Source of the DNA: Gp6-AA40 sp035492455
GTDB taxonomy: Bacteria; Acidobacteriota; Vicinamibacteria; Vicinamibacterales; UBA2999
Assembly (NCBI GenBank): GCA_035492455.1
Contig: DATJJE010000063.1
Location: forward strand, 1-64,000
Direction of reading: 5' to 3'
DNA length: 64,000 nt
Shown here piece by piece: positions 52,239 to 61,600 of the stretch. The notes beneath the pieces are model-generated. The model was not told the DNA's origin. It worked only from the letters and a program-made list of their open reading frames with translations, and ran no database searches. Both the position numbers and the translations under genes were made by a program. Each line of letters starts with the position of its first letter. Within the stretch, counting starts at the first letter, position 1.

Positions 52239-52907
52239 ATGGAAACAGCCAGCGAACACATCATGGAATCGATCGACACCGACACGGCGCGTCCTTCCGG
52301 ACCCGCCGCTGCGGCAGAAGTCAGACAGCGCATCGCGGTGGCGCTCGGCGCGGCGGTGCTCGTCGCCGGACTCATTCTCGTGACGTTCATTCTGCCCGCG
52401 GAATTCGCCGTCGATCCGCTCGGCACTGGCGCGAGGTTCGGGCTGCTGCCGCTTGGCGTCGTCGGGAAGCAGGTGGACGAGTTGAATAAGAGCGCCGCAA
52501 GTGCAAGCGGCGCCGGCCAGGCGGCGATCCTCGTCGCGCAGGATAAACCGTTCAATCAGGAGAGCGTCGACTTCAAGCTCGCGCCGCGCGAGGGGATGGA
52601 ATATAAGTACCGGCTGGATAAAGGCGAGGCGCTGCTGTATTCGTGGAGCGCGACCGCACCTGTCGATTACGAGCTGCATGCGGAGCCCGACGGCGCGCCC
52701 GCAGGCTACGCGCAGAGCTACGAAAAGAAATCAGCATCGAATGGCGCCGCGGGAACGCTCACCGCGCCCTTTCCCGGTATTCACGGTTGGTACTGGGAAA
52801 ACAAGACCGACAAGGAAGTGACGGTCACGCTGAAGACCGCGGGTTACTACAACCTATCGCACGAGTTCAGGAACGGGCAGCCGACCAAGAATAAGATGTT
52901 CCAGTAG
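52239..52907 (+). CDS. Single-span membrane-anchored protein
   Basis: A 222-residue protein with a short cytoplasmic N-terminus, one transmembrane helix (about 30-50, VALGAAVLVAGLILVTFILP) and a periplasmic domain rich in aromatic residues (EGMEYKYRLDKGEALLYSWSA, GIHGWYWENKTDKEVTVTL). The periplasmic part looks like a small beta-sandwich. It follows the HupE-like gene by 3 bases and probably works with it. I do not recognise a named function. Confidence 0.75.
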   Translation: METASEHIMESIDTDTARPSGPAAAAEVRQRIAVALGAAVLVAGLILVTFILPAEFAVDPLGTGARFGLLPLGVVGKQVDELNKSAASASGAGQAAILVAQDKPFNQESVDFKLAPREGMEYKYRLDKGEALLYSWSATAPVDYELHAEPDGAPAGYAQSYEKKSASNGAAGTLTAPFPGIHGWYWENKTDKEVTVTLKTAGYYNLSHEFRNGQPTKNKMFQ

Positions 52908-52922
52908 GGTGTCCGACGCGAG

Positions 52923-53366
52923 TCACTGCAGGGCATGGATATCGGAATCCAGGTCCGGTTGCGACTCCGCCGATACGACCTCCACCACAGGAACACAGTT
53001 GCAATCGGCCGCGAAATGACGAAGCACCATTTCATAAGTGATCGTGTATCCCGATTCGAAAGCGATGTGGCCGAGCACAGTGAACGGTCGCACCAGGACG
53101 CGGGGCGTGGTCAGCTCGTCATGAGGATCAGTCTTTTCGACAATCGAAATGCGCAGCGTCACGAGACCGATGGTGGTGAGGCTATTGTTGAGCAGATCGA
53201 ACTTCAGCACTGCCGAGGGCGCGGTTTCAGTTGCCGGCGCGGCTTCCAGTCGCACGTTCTTGACCTTAACCGTTGACGAAGTCGTCGTGGCAGACGCTGC
53301 CCCCAGGTCGGCACCGAGGGTAAGTGCCAGAACGAGCGCCGTTACAGCGGTGAGTCTGCTAGACAT
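52923..53366 (-). CDS. Small secreted protein of unknown function
   Basis: A 147-residue protein from the ATG at 53366, which begins a signal peptide (ALVLALTLGADLGAASA). The mature part is predicted as a beta-sandwich (VKVKNVRLEAAP, AVLKFDLLNNSLTTIGLVTLRISIVEK), with a Cys pair in DCNCVPVVEVV. It converges on the anchored protein gene and is divergent from the octaheme cytochrome gene. I cannot assign a family. Confidence 0.65.
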   Translation of the reverse strand: MSSRLTAVTALVLALTLGADLGAASATTTSSTVKVKNVRLEAAPATETAPSAVLKFDLLNNSLTTIGLVTLRISIVEKTDPHDELTTPRVLVRPFTVLGHIAFESGYTITYEMVLRHFAADCNCVPVVEVVSAESQPDLDSDIHALQ

Positions 53367-53464
53367 CGCCCCGACCAGTTCAGCGTATGCTCGACGTGGT
53401 GCCCCGTCAACACACCGCAATTGTTCAGCTGGCGCTGGCTGGCTGAGGCTGGTCAAGGTTCAGT

Positions 53465-54721
53465 ATGCGCTTCGCTATTAGATTTGCGATCGCAGGGTTG
53501 TTGTTCGCGTCGGCGCTCTCCACACACGCGCAGACGCAGGCGCGACCGGCGCAGCAAACGAATCAAGAGCCCCGAATCCCGAATCCCGGCCTGGCTTCTT
53601 ACGTGGGCTCCGAACGCTGCGGCGACTGCCATCCGGCAATCTACGCGCGCTGGTCGAAGACCCGCATGGCCAACGTCGTCACCGATCCGAAGGTGCATCC
53701 GGAAGTCATCATCCCTGACTTCTCGAAAGCCGATCCCGTTCTCACCTTCGGCAAAGACGAGGTGGCGTTTGTCTACGGGACGAAGTGGAAGCAGCGCTAT
53801 TTCAAGAAAGTCGGGGATGATTACTTTCCGCTACCGGCGCAGTGGGACGTTCGCAATCGTGTGTGGCGCCCGTATTTCGTGCAGCCGAACACCGACTGGT
53901 GGGTGCCGTTCTATCCGGCGGATAACAATGGGCGTCCGACGGGTCCGCTGTGCGACGGCTGCCACTCGGTGAACTACAACATCGAGACGAAGCGACCAAC
54001 CGAGTGGAACGTCGGCTGCGAGCGCTGCCACGGTCCGGGCGGCGACCATGTCAGGGATCCGAAGCCGACGAACATCGTCAACCCGGTGCGGCTCGATTAC
54101 GTGCATGCCACCGACACCTGTATCCAGTGCCACTCACAGGGCAAGCCGCTGAACAATCCGATCGCCGGGAAGTACTACGACTGGCCGGTCGGCTTTCATC
54201 AGGGCCTCAACCTGCGCGATTACTGGGAGCTCGAGGAACACAAACTCGGCGACACGAACTTCATGCACTTCGCCGATGGTACCGCGCATAAGAACCGGAT
54301 GCAGGGGAACGACTTCGTGCAAAGCGTCATGTACACGCGCGGCGTCACCTGCTTCAGCTGCCATGATGTGCACGGCACCGGGAACAACGCGGATCTCATC
54401 CGGCCCGTGCAGGAGCTGTGCGTCACCTGCCACGGTCCGAGCTCCCCGAACGGTCCGCACGCGGCGAGCATCGAGGCGCACACGCATCACGCGCGCGGCA
54501 GCCGCGGCAGCGAGTGCGTCAACTGTCACATGCCGCAGATCGAGCAGACCATCGCCGACGTCAACGTCCGCAGCCACACGTTCAAGTTCATCACGCCGGC
54601 GATGACGGAGGAGTACAAGATTCCGAACCCGTGCACGAGCTGTCACACGGATCAGACGACCGCGTGGGCGAAGGAGCAGCTGAAGACGTGGGCGGGAATC
54701 TCTCCGTGGCGCGTCAACTGA
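53465..54721 (+). CDS. Octaheme c-type cytochrome
   Basis: A 418-residue secreted protein (signal ending STHAQ). I count eight CxxCH motifs: CGDCH, CDGCH, CERCH, CIQCH, CFSCH, CVTCH, CVNCH and CTSCH, spread from about residue 52 to 390. The overall pattern resembles the cytochrome c554/DmsE-like multiheme group. It probably moves electrons across the periplasm, perhaps to an outer-membrane or extracellular acceptor. There is no obvious partner gene next to it. Confidence 0.88.
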   Translation: MRFAIRFAIAGLLFASALSTHAQTQARPAQQTNQEPRIPNPGLASYVGSERCGDCHPAIYARWSKTRMANVVTDPKVHPEVIIPDFSKADPVLTFGKDEVAFVYGTKWKQRYFKKVGDDYFPLPAQWDVRNRVWRPYFVQPNTDWWVPFYPADNNGRPTGPLCDGCHSVNYNIETKRPTEWNVGCERCHGPGGDHVRDPKPTNIVNPVRLDYVHATDTCIQCHSQGKPLNNPIAGKYYDWPVGFHQGLNLRDYWELEEHKLGDTNFMHFADGTAHKNRMQGNDFVQSVMYTRGVTCFSCHDVHGTGNNADLIRPVQELCVTCHGPSSPNGPHAASIEAHTHHARGSRGSECVNCHMPQIEQTIADVNVRSHTFKFITPAMTEEYKIPNPCTSCHTDQTTAWAKEQLKTWAGISPWRVN

Positions 54722-54749
54722 TATCGGTAGTTCGAACCATCTCGCCGAA

Positions 54750-55475
54750 TCAGGCTCGCAAAAGCATCGTCAATCCGAGGACAGCGAGCATCATCGCCAA
54801 GACGCGGCGGAACCAGAGATCCGGGATGCGGCCAAGGGCCTTCGTGCCAAGCAGCGTTCCGATCACGACGGCGACGATGGCGAGCGCGATCCATGTGATG
54901 ACGCCACGCATCTCGTCACGCTGCGCATACAAGTAGACCGGCACGCGCGCGCCATCGACGAAGAGTGCAATCGCGGTGGCGGTGCCGACGAACATCTCCT
55001 TGCGTAAATCGAAGCCAATGAGCGCCGCGGACCTGATGCCGCCCTGGTTGCCGACAAGCCCACCCAGCATCCCTGACAGCGCGCCGGCAACCCACGCGAC
55101 CCAGCCGCGGAAGTGCATGCGCCTGGCGAGACCCGTAATTTCGCTCAACGCCGCAAACAGCAGCAGCACACCGAAGAGCGTGGTCAGCCATCGGTTGCTG
55201 GCGATGCCGTAGAGCATCGCGCCTGCGAGACCGCCGGCGGCGCTGGTCAGCCCGAAGCTCCAAAGCACGCGCCGATCGACGACATGACCGCGCATCAAGG
55301 CGAAGCGGAGCGACGTGCCGATTAAATGCGGGATCGAAACCGCCGCGACCGCCAGCCGTGTATCCAGCTGCAGCGCGAGCACCGGTGTGAGCAAACTTCC
55401 AATTCCGAATCCGGTGACCGCGGCCACGGCGCCCGCAAGGAGTCCGGCGACGATGAGGATTAGATCGAACGTCAT
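54750..55475 (-). CDS. TauE/SafE (TSUP) family permease
   Basis: A 241-residue membrane protein from the ATG at 55475; a start at 55508 would run into the REP-like hairpin. It has the TSUP-type two repeats of helices, with VTGFGIGSLLTPVL near the N-terminus and GGLVGNQGGIRSAAL in the second half. The family exports sulfite, sulfonates or related anions. No ribosome site is clear. It is convergent with the octaheme cytochrome gene. Confidence 0.8.
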   Translation of the reverse strand: MTFDLILIVAGLLAGAVAAVTGFGIGSLLTPVLALQLDTRLAVAAVSIPHLIGTSLRFALMRGHVVDRRVLWSFGLTSAAGGLAGAMLYGIASNRWLTTLFGVLLLFAALSEITGLARRMHFRGWVAWVAGALSGMLGGLVGNQGGIRSAALIGFDLRKEMFVGTATAIALFVDGARVPVYLYAQRDEMRGVITWIALAIVAVVIGTLLGTKALGRIPDLWFRRVLAMMLAVLGLTMLLRA

Positions 55476-55496
55476 GAGGAGAGCATGAGAGTGTAG

Positions 55497-55516
55497 GGGC
55501 CGGCTCAAGCCGGCCC
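55497..55516. repeat. REP-like GC-rich hairpin, copy 3
   Basis: GGGCCGGC (55497-55504) and GCCGGCCC (55509-55516) around a TCAA loop; the flanking GTAGGGG and TTAC match the copy at 5677. It lies between the permease start and the stop of the next minus-strand gene. Confidence 0.75.
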
Positions 55517-55545
55517 TTACGACGACGCGCGCGGTAGGGCGGCCG

Positions 55546-56016
55546 TTAGTTGGATGCGCGCCCGCGCCCGCCGCGGCCGGGCGGCGGCAGATTCGGATCG
55601 GGCCTCATGTTGGCAGGAAACAGATCGAACAGCGCGTTCATCGCGGTCACCGCCTTGGCGTGTTCCGCCATCAGCTTGTCAACGTCTGTTTCCTTCGCGC
55701 TCATGTCCGACACCTTCTGATATGCGCCGACCGCCGCCTTCAGCCGCATGTCCACCCTGTTCTTGAAGGCCACGGGTTCGTCCTTCGTGGAAGACCGCAG
55801 CGCGTCGGCCGCTTCGGTGTACTCCATGAACTCGTGCGGCACGCGCGTGAAGTTCTTGTTGGTGATCTGCCGCTTGAAATCGTTGGATACCTGTACCAGC
55901 AGCTTCAGCGCCGTCTTCACATCGTCCGGCGACTTCAACTGTTGTTGCGCGGATGCGGCCGCCGCGAGTGTCAGTACCGATGCGACAGCCGCCAACGTGT
56001 AGGCGATGCGTTTCAT
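55546..56016 (-). CDS. Small secreted helical protein
   Basis: A 156-residue protein with a signal peptide (ASAQQQ). The body is helical, and the layout (VSNDFKRQITNKNFTRVPHEFMEYTEAA, MAEHAKAVTAMNALFDLFPANM) resembles a cytochrome c-prime-like four-helix bundle but without a heme motif. The C-terminus is a Pro/Gly/Arg tail. It starts one base after the stop of the azurin-like gene, so it is in the same operon. Function unknown. Confidence 0.72.
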   Translation of the reverse strand: MKRIAYTLAAVASVLTLAAAASAQQQLKSPDDVKTALKLLVQVSNDFKRQITNKNFTRVPHEFMEYTEAADALRSSTKDEPVAFKNRVDMRLKAAVGAYQKVSDMSAKETDVDKLMAEHAKAVTAMNALFDLFPANMRPDPNLPPPGRGGRGRASN

Positions 56017-56017
56017 A

Positions 56018-56476
56018 TCAGGTCCTTTCTACGTGCAAGATGCCGTTCATGCATTCCCCATGACCGGGGGTTGAACAAAAAAAGGGATAGTCGCCGGGCC
56101 CGGGCGCAGTGAACTGAATCATCACGCTCGTGCCTTTGTCGCACATCGGCGTGAACGCGATCACGCGCGGATCGTCTTTCGAGACGAGTCCTTCGTCATG
56201 TTCGACGGATTTGTCCACCGCTTCCATCTGCCCCGGCCGCACCAGCACCCAGTTGTGGCGGGCGCTCAGAAACTTGCCGCCGTGATGAAACGTGAGCCGC
56301 ACGTTCGCGCCACCTGGACACGCCAGCGTATCCGGCTTGTAGGCGAGGAAATCCCCATCCGATTCGATGAACAGATCGACGATCCGGTGTTCTGGTGGCG
56401 GCGGTTCGCTGCGACGGCAGGCGGAGAGGACCATCGAAGCGCATCCGGCCAGGACCGCTCGCCGCGAGACTCTCAT
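56018..56476 (-). CDS. Azurin-like cupredoxin lipoprotein
   Basis: A 152-residue lipoprotein (lipobox LSAC). The azurin ligands are all visible: H74 in HNWVLV, then C134-x4-H139-x3-M143 in FFCSTPGHGECM, the exact spacing of azurin. It is a small blue-copper electron carrier. The coding region overlaps the MFS gene (ATGA) and precedes the helical-protein gene by one base. It could pass electrons in the periplasm or bind copper brought in by the neighbouring systems. Confidence 0.88.
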   Translation of the reverse strand: MRVSRRAVLAGCASMVLSACRRSEPPPPEHRIVDLFIESDGDFLAYKPDTLACPGGANVRLTFHHGGKFLSARHNWVLVRPGQMEAVDKSVEHDEGLVSKDDPRVIAFTPMCDKGTSVMIQFTAPGPGDYPFFCSTPGHGECMNGILHVERT

Positions 56477-57660
56477 GCGGTCGGCAGAATACCAGCTTCT
56501 TCCGGCGGCCGCACATGCCGGAACGATCGATACAGGATGATGTCATAGAGGATTTTCATGCTGCCGCCGATGAAGAGCGGCGCCGCGAGCACGACGTACT
56601 GCATCACCACGCCTGCGATGGGCGGACCGACCGCCCAGCCGATCGTGCGCGTCAGGTTCGTGACGCCGCTGGCATATGTGCGCTGATGCGGGGGCACGAT
56701 CGCCATCACGTAGGACTGGCGCGTCGGGACGTCCATCTCGACGAGCGATTCACGTCCCAGAAACAGCGCCGCGGCGAGCGAACCGGACGCGGCCGCGGGC
56801 GCCGCCATCAGCAGCACGCTCGACGGCAGATGCGTGAGCACCATCGTATTGAGCAGGCCGATGCGCCGTGCGAGCCATGCTGCCGCGACGTGCGATGCCG
56901 CGTTCAGCGTGCGGGCGGCAAAGAAGAGCACGGCCAGCTCGCGTTCGGTGAATCCGTAACGCGCGAAGAACCAGTAGGCGATGAGTGCGGAGCTGAGGAA
57001 GCCTCCACCCAGACTGTCGATGCCGAAGAGCACCGCCAGCGTCATTACCGCACGCTTCGTCTCGCCATCCTGCTGCGGCGCCGCATCACGCGCGGGAATC
57101 GACGCGACTTCGACGCGGCGCGACAACGCCGCGTACGGAACGACGCAGAGGAACGCCGCCGCGCCGCACGACGTGAACATCAGCCCGTGCGAAATGGCCA
57201 ACGCCGCCGCCAGCCCACCGATCGCGTGGCCGCAATCGAGCGCCAAGTTGTACCAGGCGAGAACCCACGTCCGGCGCGTCGCACCCGTTGTCTCCGGCAG
57301 CATCGCCTGCTCGAGCATTCCCGCCGGACCGCGGTCGCGGCCCATGCCGTTGAGCATGCCGAAAAACGCCGCCGGAACAAGCCACCCGGTACGGGAGATC
57401 GAGCCTGCCGCGATGTAACCAAGAGCGGTCAGCATGGACAGGACGATGAGTGCGCGACGCCGCCCGAGACGATCGGCGACCGCTGTGGTGAGGAGCGTCA
57501 TCACCGCGATGCCAGCGAGGCCTGCGCCGATAACGAGGCCAGTGCCCGTGACGGAAACCCCGGTTTCGGTAAGCGCAATGGCGAGAATGACGCCGGCGAG
57601 ACCGACGGCCGACGATCGCAGCAGCGCTGCGATGTAGATCAGCGCGCCGTCATGGCTCAC
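56473..57660 (-). CDS. MFS transporter
   Basis: A 395-residue protein with about 12 hydrophobic segments and the MFS loop motif in DRLGRRRAL. There is no signal peptide. The C-terminal region (YASGVTNLTRTIGWAVGPPIAG) is typical of drug-type MFS carriers. It overlaps the DUF1259 gene and the azurin-like gene by four bases each, so it is in one coupled operon. The substrate is unknown. Confidence 0.85.
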   Translation of the reverse strand: MSHDGALIYIAALLRSSAVGLAGVILAIALTETGVSVTGTGLVIGAGLAGIAVMTLLTTAVADRLGRRRALIVLSMLTALGYIAAGSISRTGWLVPAAFFGMLNGMGRDRGPAGMLEQAMLPETTGATRRTWVLAWYNLALDCGHAIGGLAAALAISHGLMFTSCGAAAFLCVVPYAALSRRVEVASIPARDAAPQQDGETKRAVMTLAVLFGIDSLGGGFLSSALIAYWFFARYGFTERELAVLFFAARTLNAASHVAAAWLARRIGLLNTMVLTHLPSSVLLMAAPAAASGSLAAALFLGRESLVEMDVPTRQSYVMAIVPPHQRTYASGVTNLTRTIGWAVGPPIAGVVMQYVVLAAPLFIGGSMKILYDIILYRSFRHVRPPEEAGILPTA

Positions 57661-58565
57661 CGCTGCGCGGCGGTCGCGTGCGGACGCGCGCCGGTCTGAT
57701 CGATAGCCGAGCGGAACGCCGCGGCGAGCCTCTGCGCCTGGCCTTTGCCCCAGTAGTGCAGAAAAATGACCTGCGGGTCGGTGCCGGTCATGTGGTGATG
57801 GATGGCGACGACGTCGATGCCGCTGCCGCGCAGCGACTTCAGCACGGGCGTCACCTCGCGATCGAGCATGGCGATGTCACCAGCGATCACCGCATCGGTG
57901 TCGCTTCCGTAGAATGCGGCCCACGTGTTGAGCCCCATTCGCGAGTTGATCGCCGCGCCCATCTCCTTCAGCGGGATGTCAGGCCGGCCGATGGTGATCT
58001 TGTAAACCGCGCCGTTCTGTTCGCCGTCGTAGCCGACGATTTTCGCGAGCGCTGCGGAATCCAGCATCCCGTTGATCGTTCGCCCATTCGATGCCGACGG
58101 CGACGTGGACGGCTTCGCGCCAATCAGCGCAATCGCCGGCTTTACCTTCGTCGCGAGATCCGCCGCGCTGCCGTGACCGTGCACGTGCATGTAGTAGATG
58201 CGGGGTGTGTCGAAGAAGAAGTGGTTGTGCAGTGCCGTGACGTCGAGCCCGTTGTTAAGCAGCGCCGACATCACGGGATTGACCTCGTCCTCCGTGAGCA
58301 CGAGATCGCCCATCATCACGTCCATGCCACCCGCGCCTTTGGTCAACGCCAGCCAGCCGCCGAAGCCGAACGGCGTCGGCGTGGCAACGCCTTCGATCGA
58401 GACGCGCAAGTCGTTGCGCGGGATGTTCACGCGCAGCACGTTGTCTTTGAAGTCGCCCTGCTTGCCGAGCGTCGTCAGTACTGACTGATATTCGGCGGGC
58501 ATCGGCGTCTGGGCGAAGGTGAGGGACGGAGCGAGCAGAAGAAGGAGTGCGAAGTAACGAGTCAT
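57657..58565 (-). CDS. DUF1259 (LppY/LpqO-type) secreted protein
   Basis: A 302-residue protein from the ATG at 58565, which follows GGAGG and starts the signal peptide (LTFAQ). It has two copies of the same domain: GLDVTALHNHFFFDTPRIYYMHVHGHG and GIDVVAIHHHMTGTDPQVIFLHYWGKG, each with an H-x-H cluster that could bind metal. This duplicated layout is typical of DUF1259. It is the first gene of the operon with the MFS transporter. The role is unknown. Confidence 0.85.
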   Translation of the reverse strand: MTRYFALLLLLAPSLTFAQTPMPAEYQSVLTTLGKQGDFKDNVLRVNIPRNDLRVSIEGVATPTPFGFGGWLALTKGAGGMDVMMGDLVLTEDEVNPVMSALLNNGLDVTALHNHFFFDTPRIYYMHVHGHGSAADLATKVKPAIALIGAKPSTSPSASNGRTINGMLDSAALAKIVGYDGEQNGAVYKITIGRPDIPLKEMGAAINSRMGLNTWAAFYGSDTDAVIAGDIAMLDREVTPVLKSLRGSGIDVVAIHHHMTGTDPQVIFLHYWGKGQAQRLAAAFRSAIDQTGARPHATAAQR

Positions 58566-58635
58566 CACGACCTCCACATGCGGGACCATCTTTGGAGTCT
58601 ACTCCTCTGCGACGTTTTAGAATGGCAGCTGACTC

Positions 58636-61600
58636 ATGCGTCTGCTCCTAGCGGTCGTGCTAGCCGTCGTATCAGTTGGTCCGGTTGCGGCGCAGACCGA
58701 TACGGGCGAGATCTCGGGTGTCGTCCGCGACATCCAGGGTGGCGTGCTGCCCGGTGTGTCGATCGTTGCCGAGCACCTCGAGAGTGGCACGCGCATCGAA
58801 CGCGTCACCGATGGCGAAGGGAGGTACTTCCTCGCCTCGTTGCGCACGGGCATCTACACCATCACTGCCGAATTGTCCGGCTTCAGACGCACGATTCGAT
58901 CGGGGCTTCCGCTTCGCCTCGGCCAGATGCTGGCGATCGATTTCGAGCTCGAGGCCGGCGGTATCACCGAGGAGATCGTCGTCACGGCCGAGCAGCCGCT
59001 GCTGCGCAGCAACGCGGAGATCAGCGACGTCATCGAGAACCGACAGGTCGTGCAGGTGCCGCTGAACGGCCGTAACTTTCTCGCGCTGGCGCAATTGAGC
59101 GACGGCGTCGTGCTGCCGCCCGGCGGCACGCGTGGCGATGCGCTGCAGCAGGCCGGTCCGCTGCCGAACGTCGGTGGGCAACGATCCGGCCACAACATCT
59201 ACCTGCTCGACGGGTTCAAGGTCACCGATGAACTGTTCAACAACCTCGTGATCAACCCGTCGGTCGATTCGATCCAGGAATTCAAGATTCAGAAGTCGCA
59301 GTACCCCGCGGAATTCGGCGGCAAGGCTTCCGCCTTGATTAACGTCGCGACACGCACCGGCACCAACACGCTTCACGCAAACGTCTTCGACTTCGGGCGT
59401 CACAACCGGTTCGACGCGCGCAACTACTTTGCGCCGCAGGATCAGCCCGTACCGCCGTTACGGCAGAACCAGTTCGGCGGCACCATCGGCGGCCCAATCA
59501 AGCGGAACTCGACGTTCTTCTTTGGCAGCTACGAAGGGCAGCGCATACGCCGCTCACTGACACGTACATTCTCGGTGCCATCCGCCGCCGCGCGCGCGGG
59601 AGACTTCGGCTCATTTCGGATTCCGCAAAGCCAGATCGATCCGATTGCCTCTGCCTTCCTCGAGCACGTGCCGCTGCCGAACGCGCCGGGCGAGTCGCAG
59701 AATCTGACCGCGACCGGGCTGCAGATCAACAACGTTGACCAGGTGAGCGTGCGTATCGATCAACGGGTCGGCGTTGCCGATCAACTCTTTGGACGATTCA
59801 GCACCTTCGATGCGAACGATCATCAGCCGTTCGGCACGGGTGCGCTGCAGGAGACGCTCGTGCCGGGATTCGGCCGGGACGTCACGACCACCGCGCGGAA
59901 CATCGGCATCAGCCACACGCATGTGTTCAGCACCAAGGTGATGAACGAGCTGCGCGCGGGATGGCTGCGTGTCGTTGGTGGACAGGTAAGCGTGAACCGC
60001 GGATCGGATTTCGCGGGACAGGTGGGCCTGCAGGGCGTAACGCGCGACCCGCGCGACACCGGGTTCCCTCAGGTTTCAACTGCTGGCCTTTACAGCACGA
60101 TGGGCGATCCGACCTCATTCACATATCGCCGCAACGAGCATCTGGAACTGTACGAGAACGTGCTCATCGATCGCGGTGCCCATCACGTGAAGTTCGGCGG
60201 CTACCTGTTTCATCTGAAGTTCGCGCCGGAACAGCCCGACAACGCACGCGGCGCCTTTAGCTACACGGGACAGTTCACCGGGAACGCGTTCGCGGATTTC
60301 CTGCTCGGGTATCCGACGAGCGCTGTCTCGGGCATCGGCCGCGGCGGCGAAGATGCGCGTACCACCTGGTTGCATCTCTTCGCCCAGGACGACTGGCGCG
60401 TCCGTTCCAACCTGACGGTGAACGCAGGACTGCGCTACGAATTCAACCAGCACATGCACGACGTCGGCAATCGATTGTCGTCCGTTGATGTCGCCGGCGG
60501 GCGGTTCGTCATTGCAAGTGATGACAGCGGCACCATCAGCGACGAAGCGCATGCGTTGCTCGGTCTGATGCCGCTGCCGTATGTCACCTCCGAGGAAGCG
60601 GGATGGAGTCGCGGGTTGCTCCGTCCGAGCCGCGTGCGGCTGGCGCCGCGCATCGGCTTCGCGCTTGCGCTCGACAACGATCATCTGGTCGTCCGCGGCG
60701 GCTACGGCATCTTCCTGAATCAGTGGGCCTACAGCGTGCAGACGGCGTTTGCCCGCAATCTGCCGTTCTTCTTCTCGAAGGAAGTCGCCGTGCCATCGGA
60801 TGTGCGCGTGCCGGCGTTCCAGACGCGCGACATCCTCACACGCGATCCCACAGCCGTCATCAGTCCGTCGATCATGGACCATGACTACACCGTCGAATAT
60901 ACGCAGACGTGGAGCGGCGGCGCGCAGTACGAGCTCATGCCGGAAACCGTGGTCGAGACCAACTACATGGGATCGTGGACGGTCGGCGCCGATAATGCGA
61001 CAGTTCGCAACGTCCCTGATCCGGGGCCAGGATCGATTCAGGCACGCCGGCCCATCCCGCAGCTCGGCGCGATTCGCGCCATCCGATTCGACGGGCGCTC
61101 GATCTATCACGCGGCGACGTTCAGCGCGGTCCGCAGGCTGCACGACAACTACGCCTACAACGTCAGCTACACGCTCTCGATCTCCAGGGACGATGCTTCG
61201 AATCCGGGTCCGACTGAATCCGAGGCGAACGTTCCGCAGAACGTGCGCAATATCTTCACCGAGGCCGGTGAGTGGGCACGTTCCAGCTTCGATCACCGGC
61301 ATGTGTTCACCGCCAGCGCGACGTATCAACTGCCGTCGCTGCGCGGCATCGCCGCGGTGGTCGGTGCCTGGCGCATCAACGGAGTGTTCCTCGCACAATC
61401 GGGTGCGCCGTTCACGGTGAATCTTGGCGTCGATCAGGCGAACATCGGCGCCGGCCCGGCGCAGCGGCCCGATCAGATCCACGGCCCCAACCTGCCGGCA
61501 GGTCAGCGCACCCCGGAGCGGTGGTTCGATGCAACGGCCTTCGCGCTCCCTGCGCCGTTTACCTTTGGCAGCGCGCCGCGCAACAGCGTCATCGGTCCTG

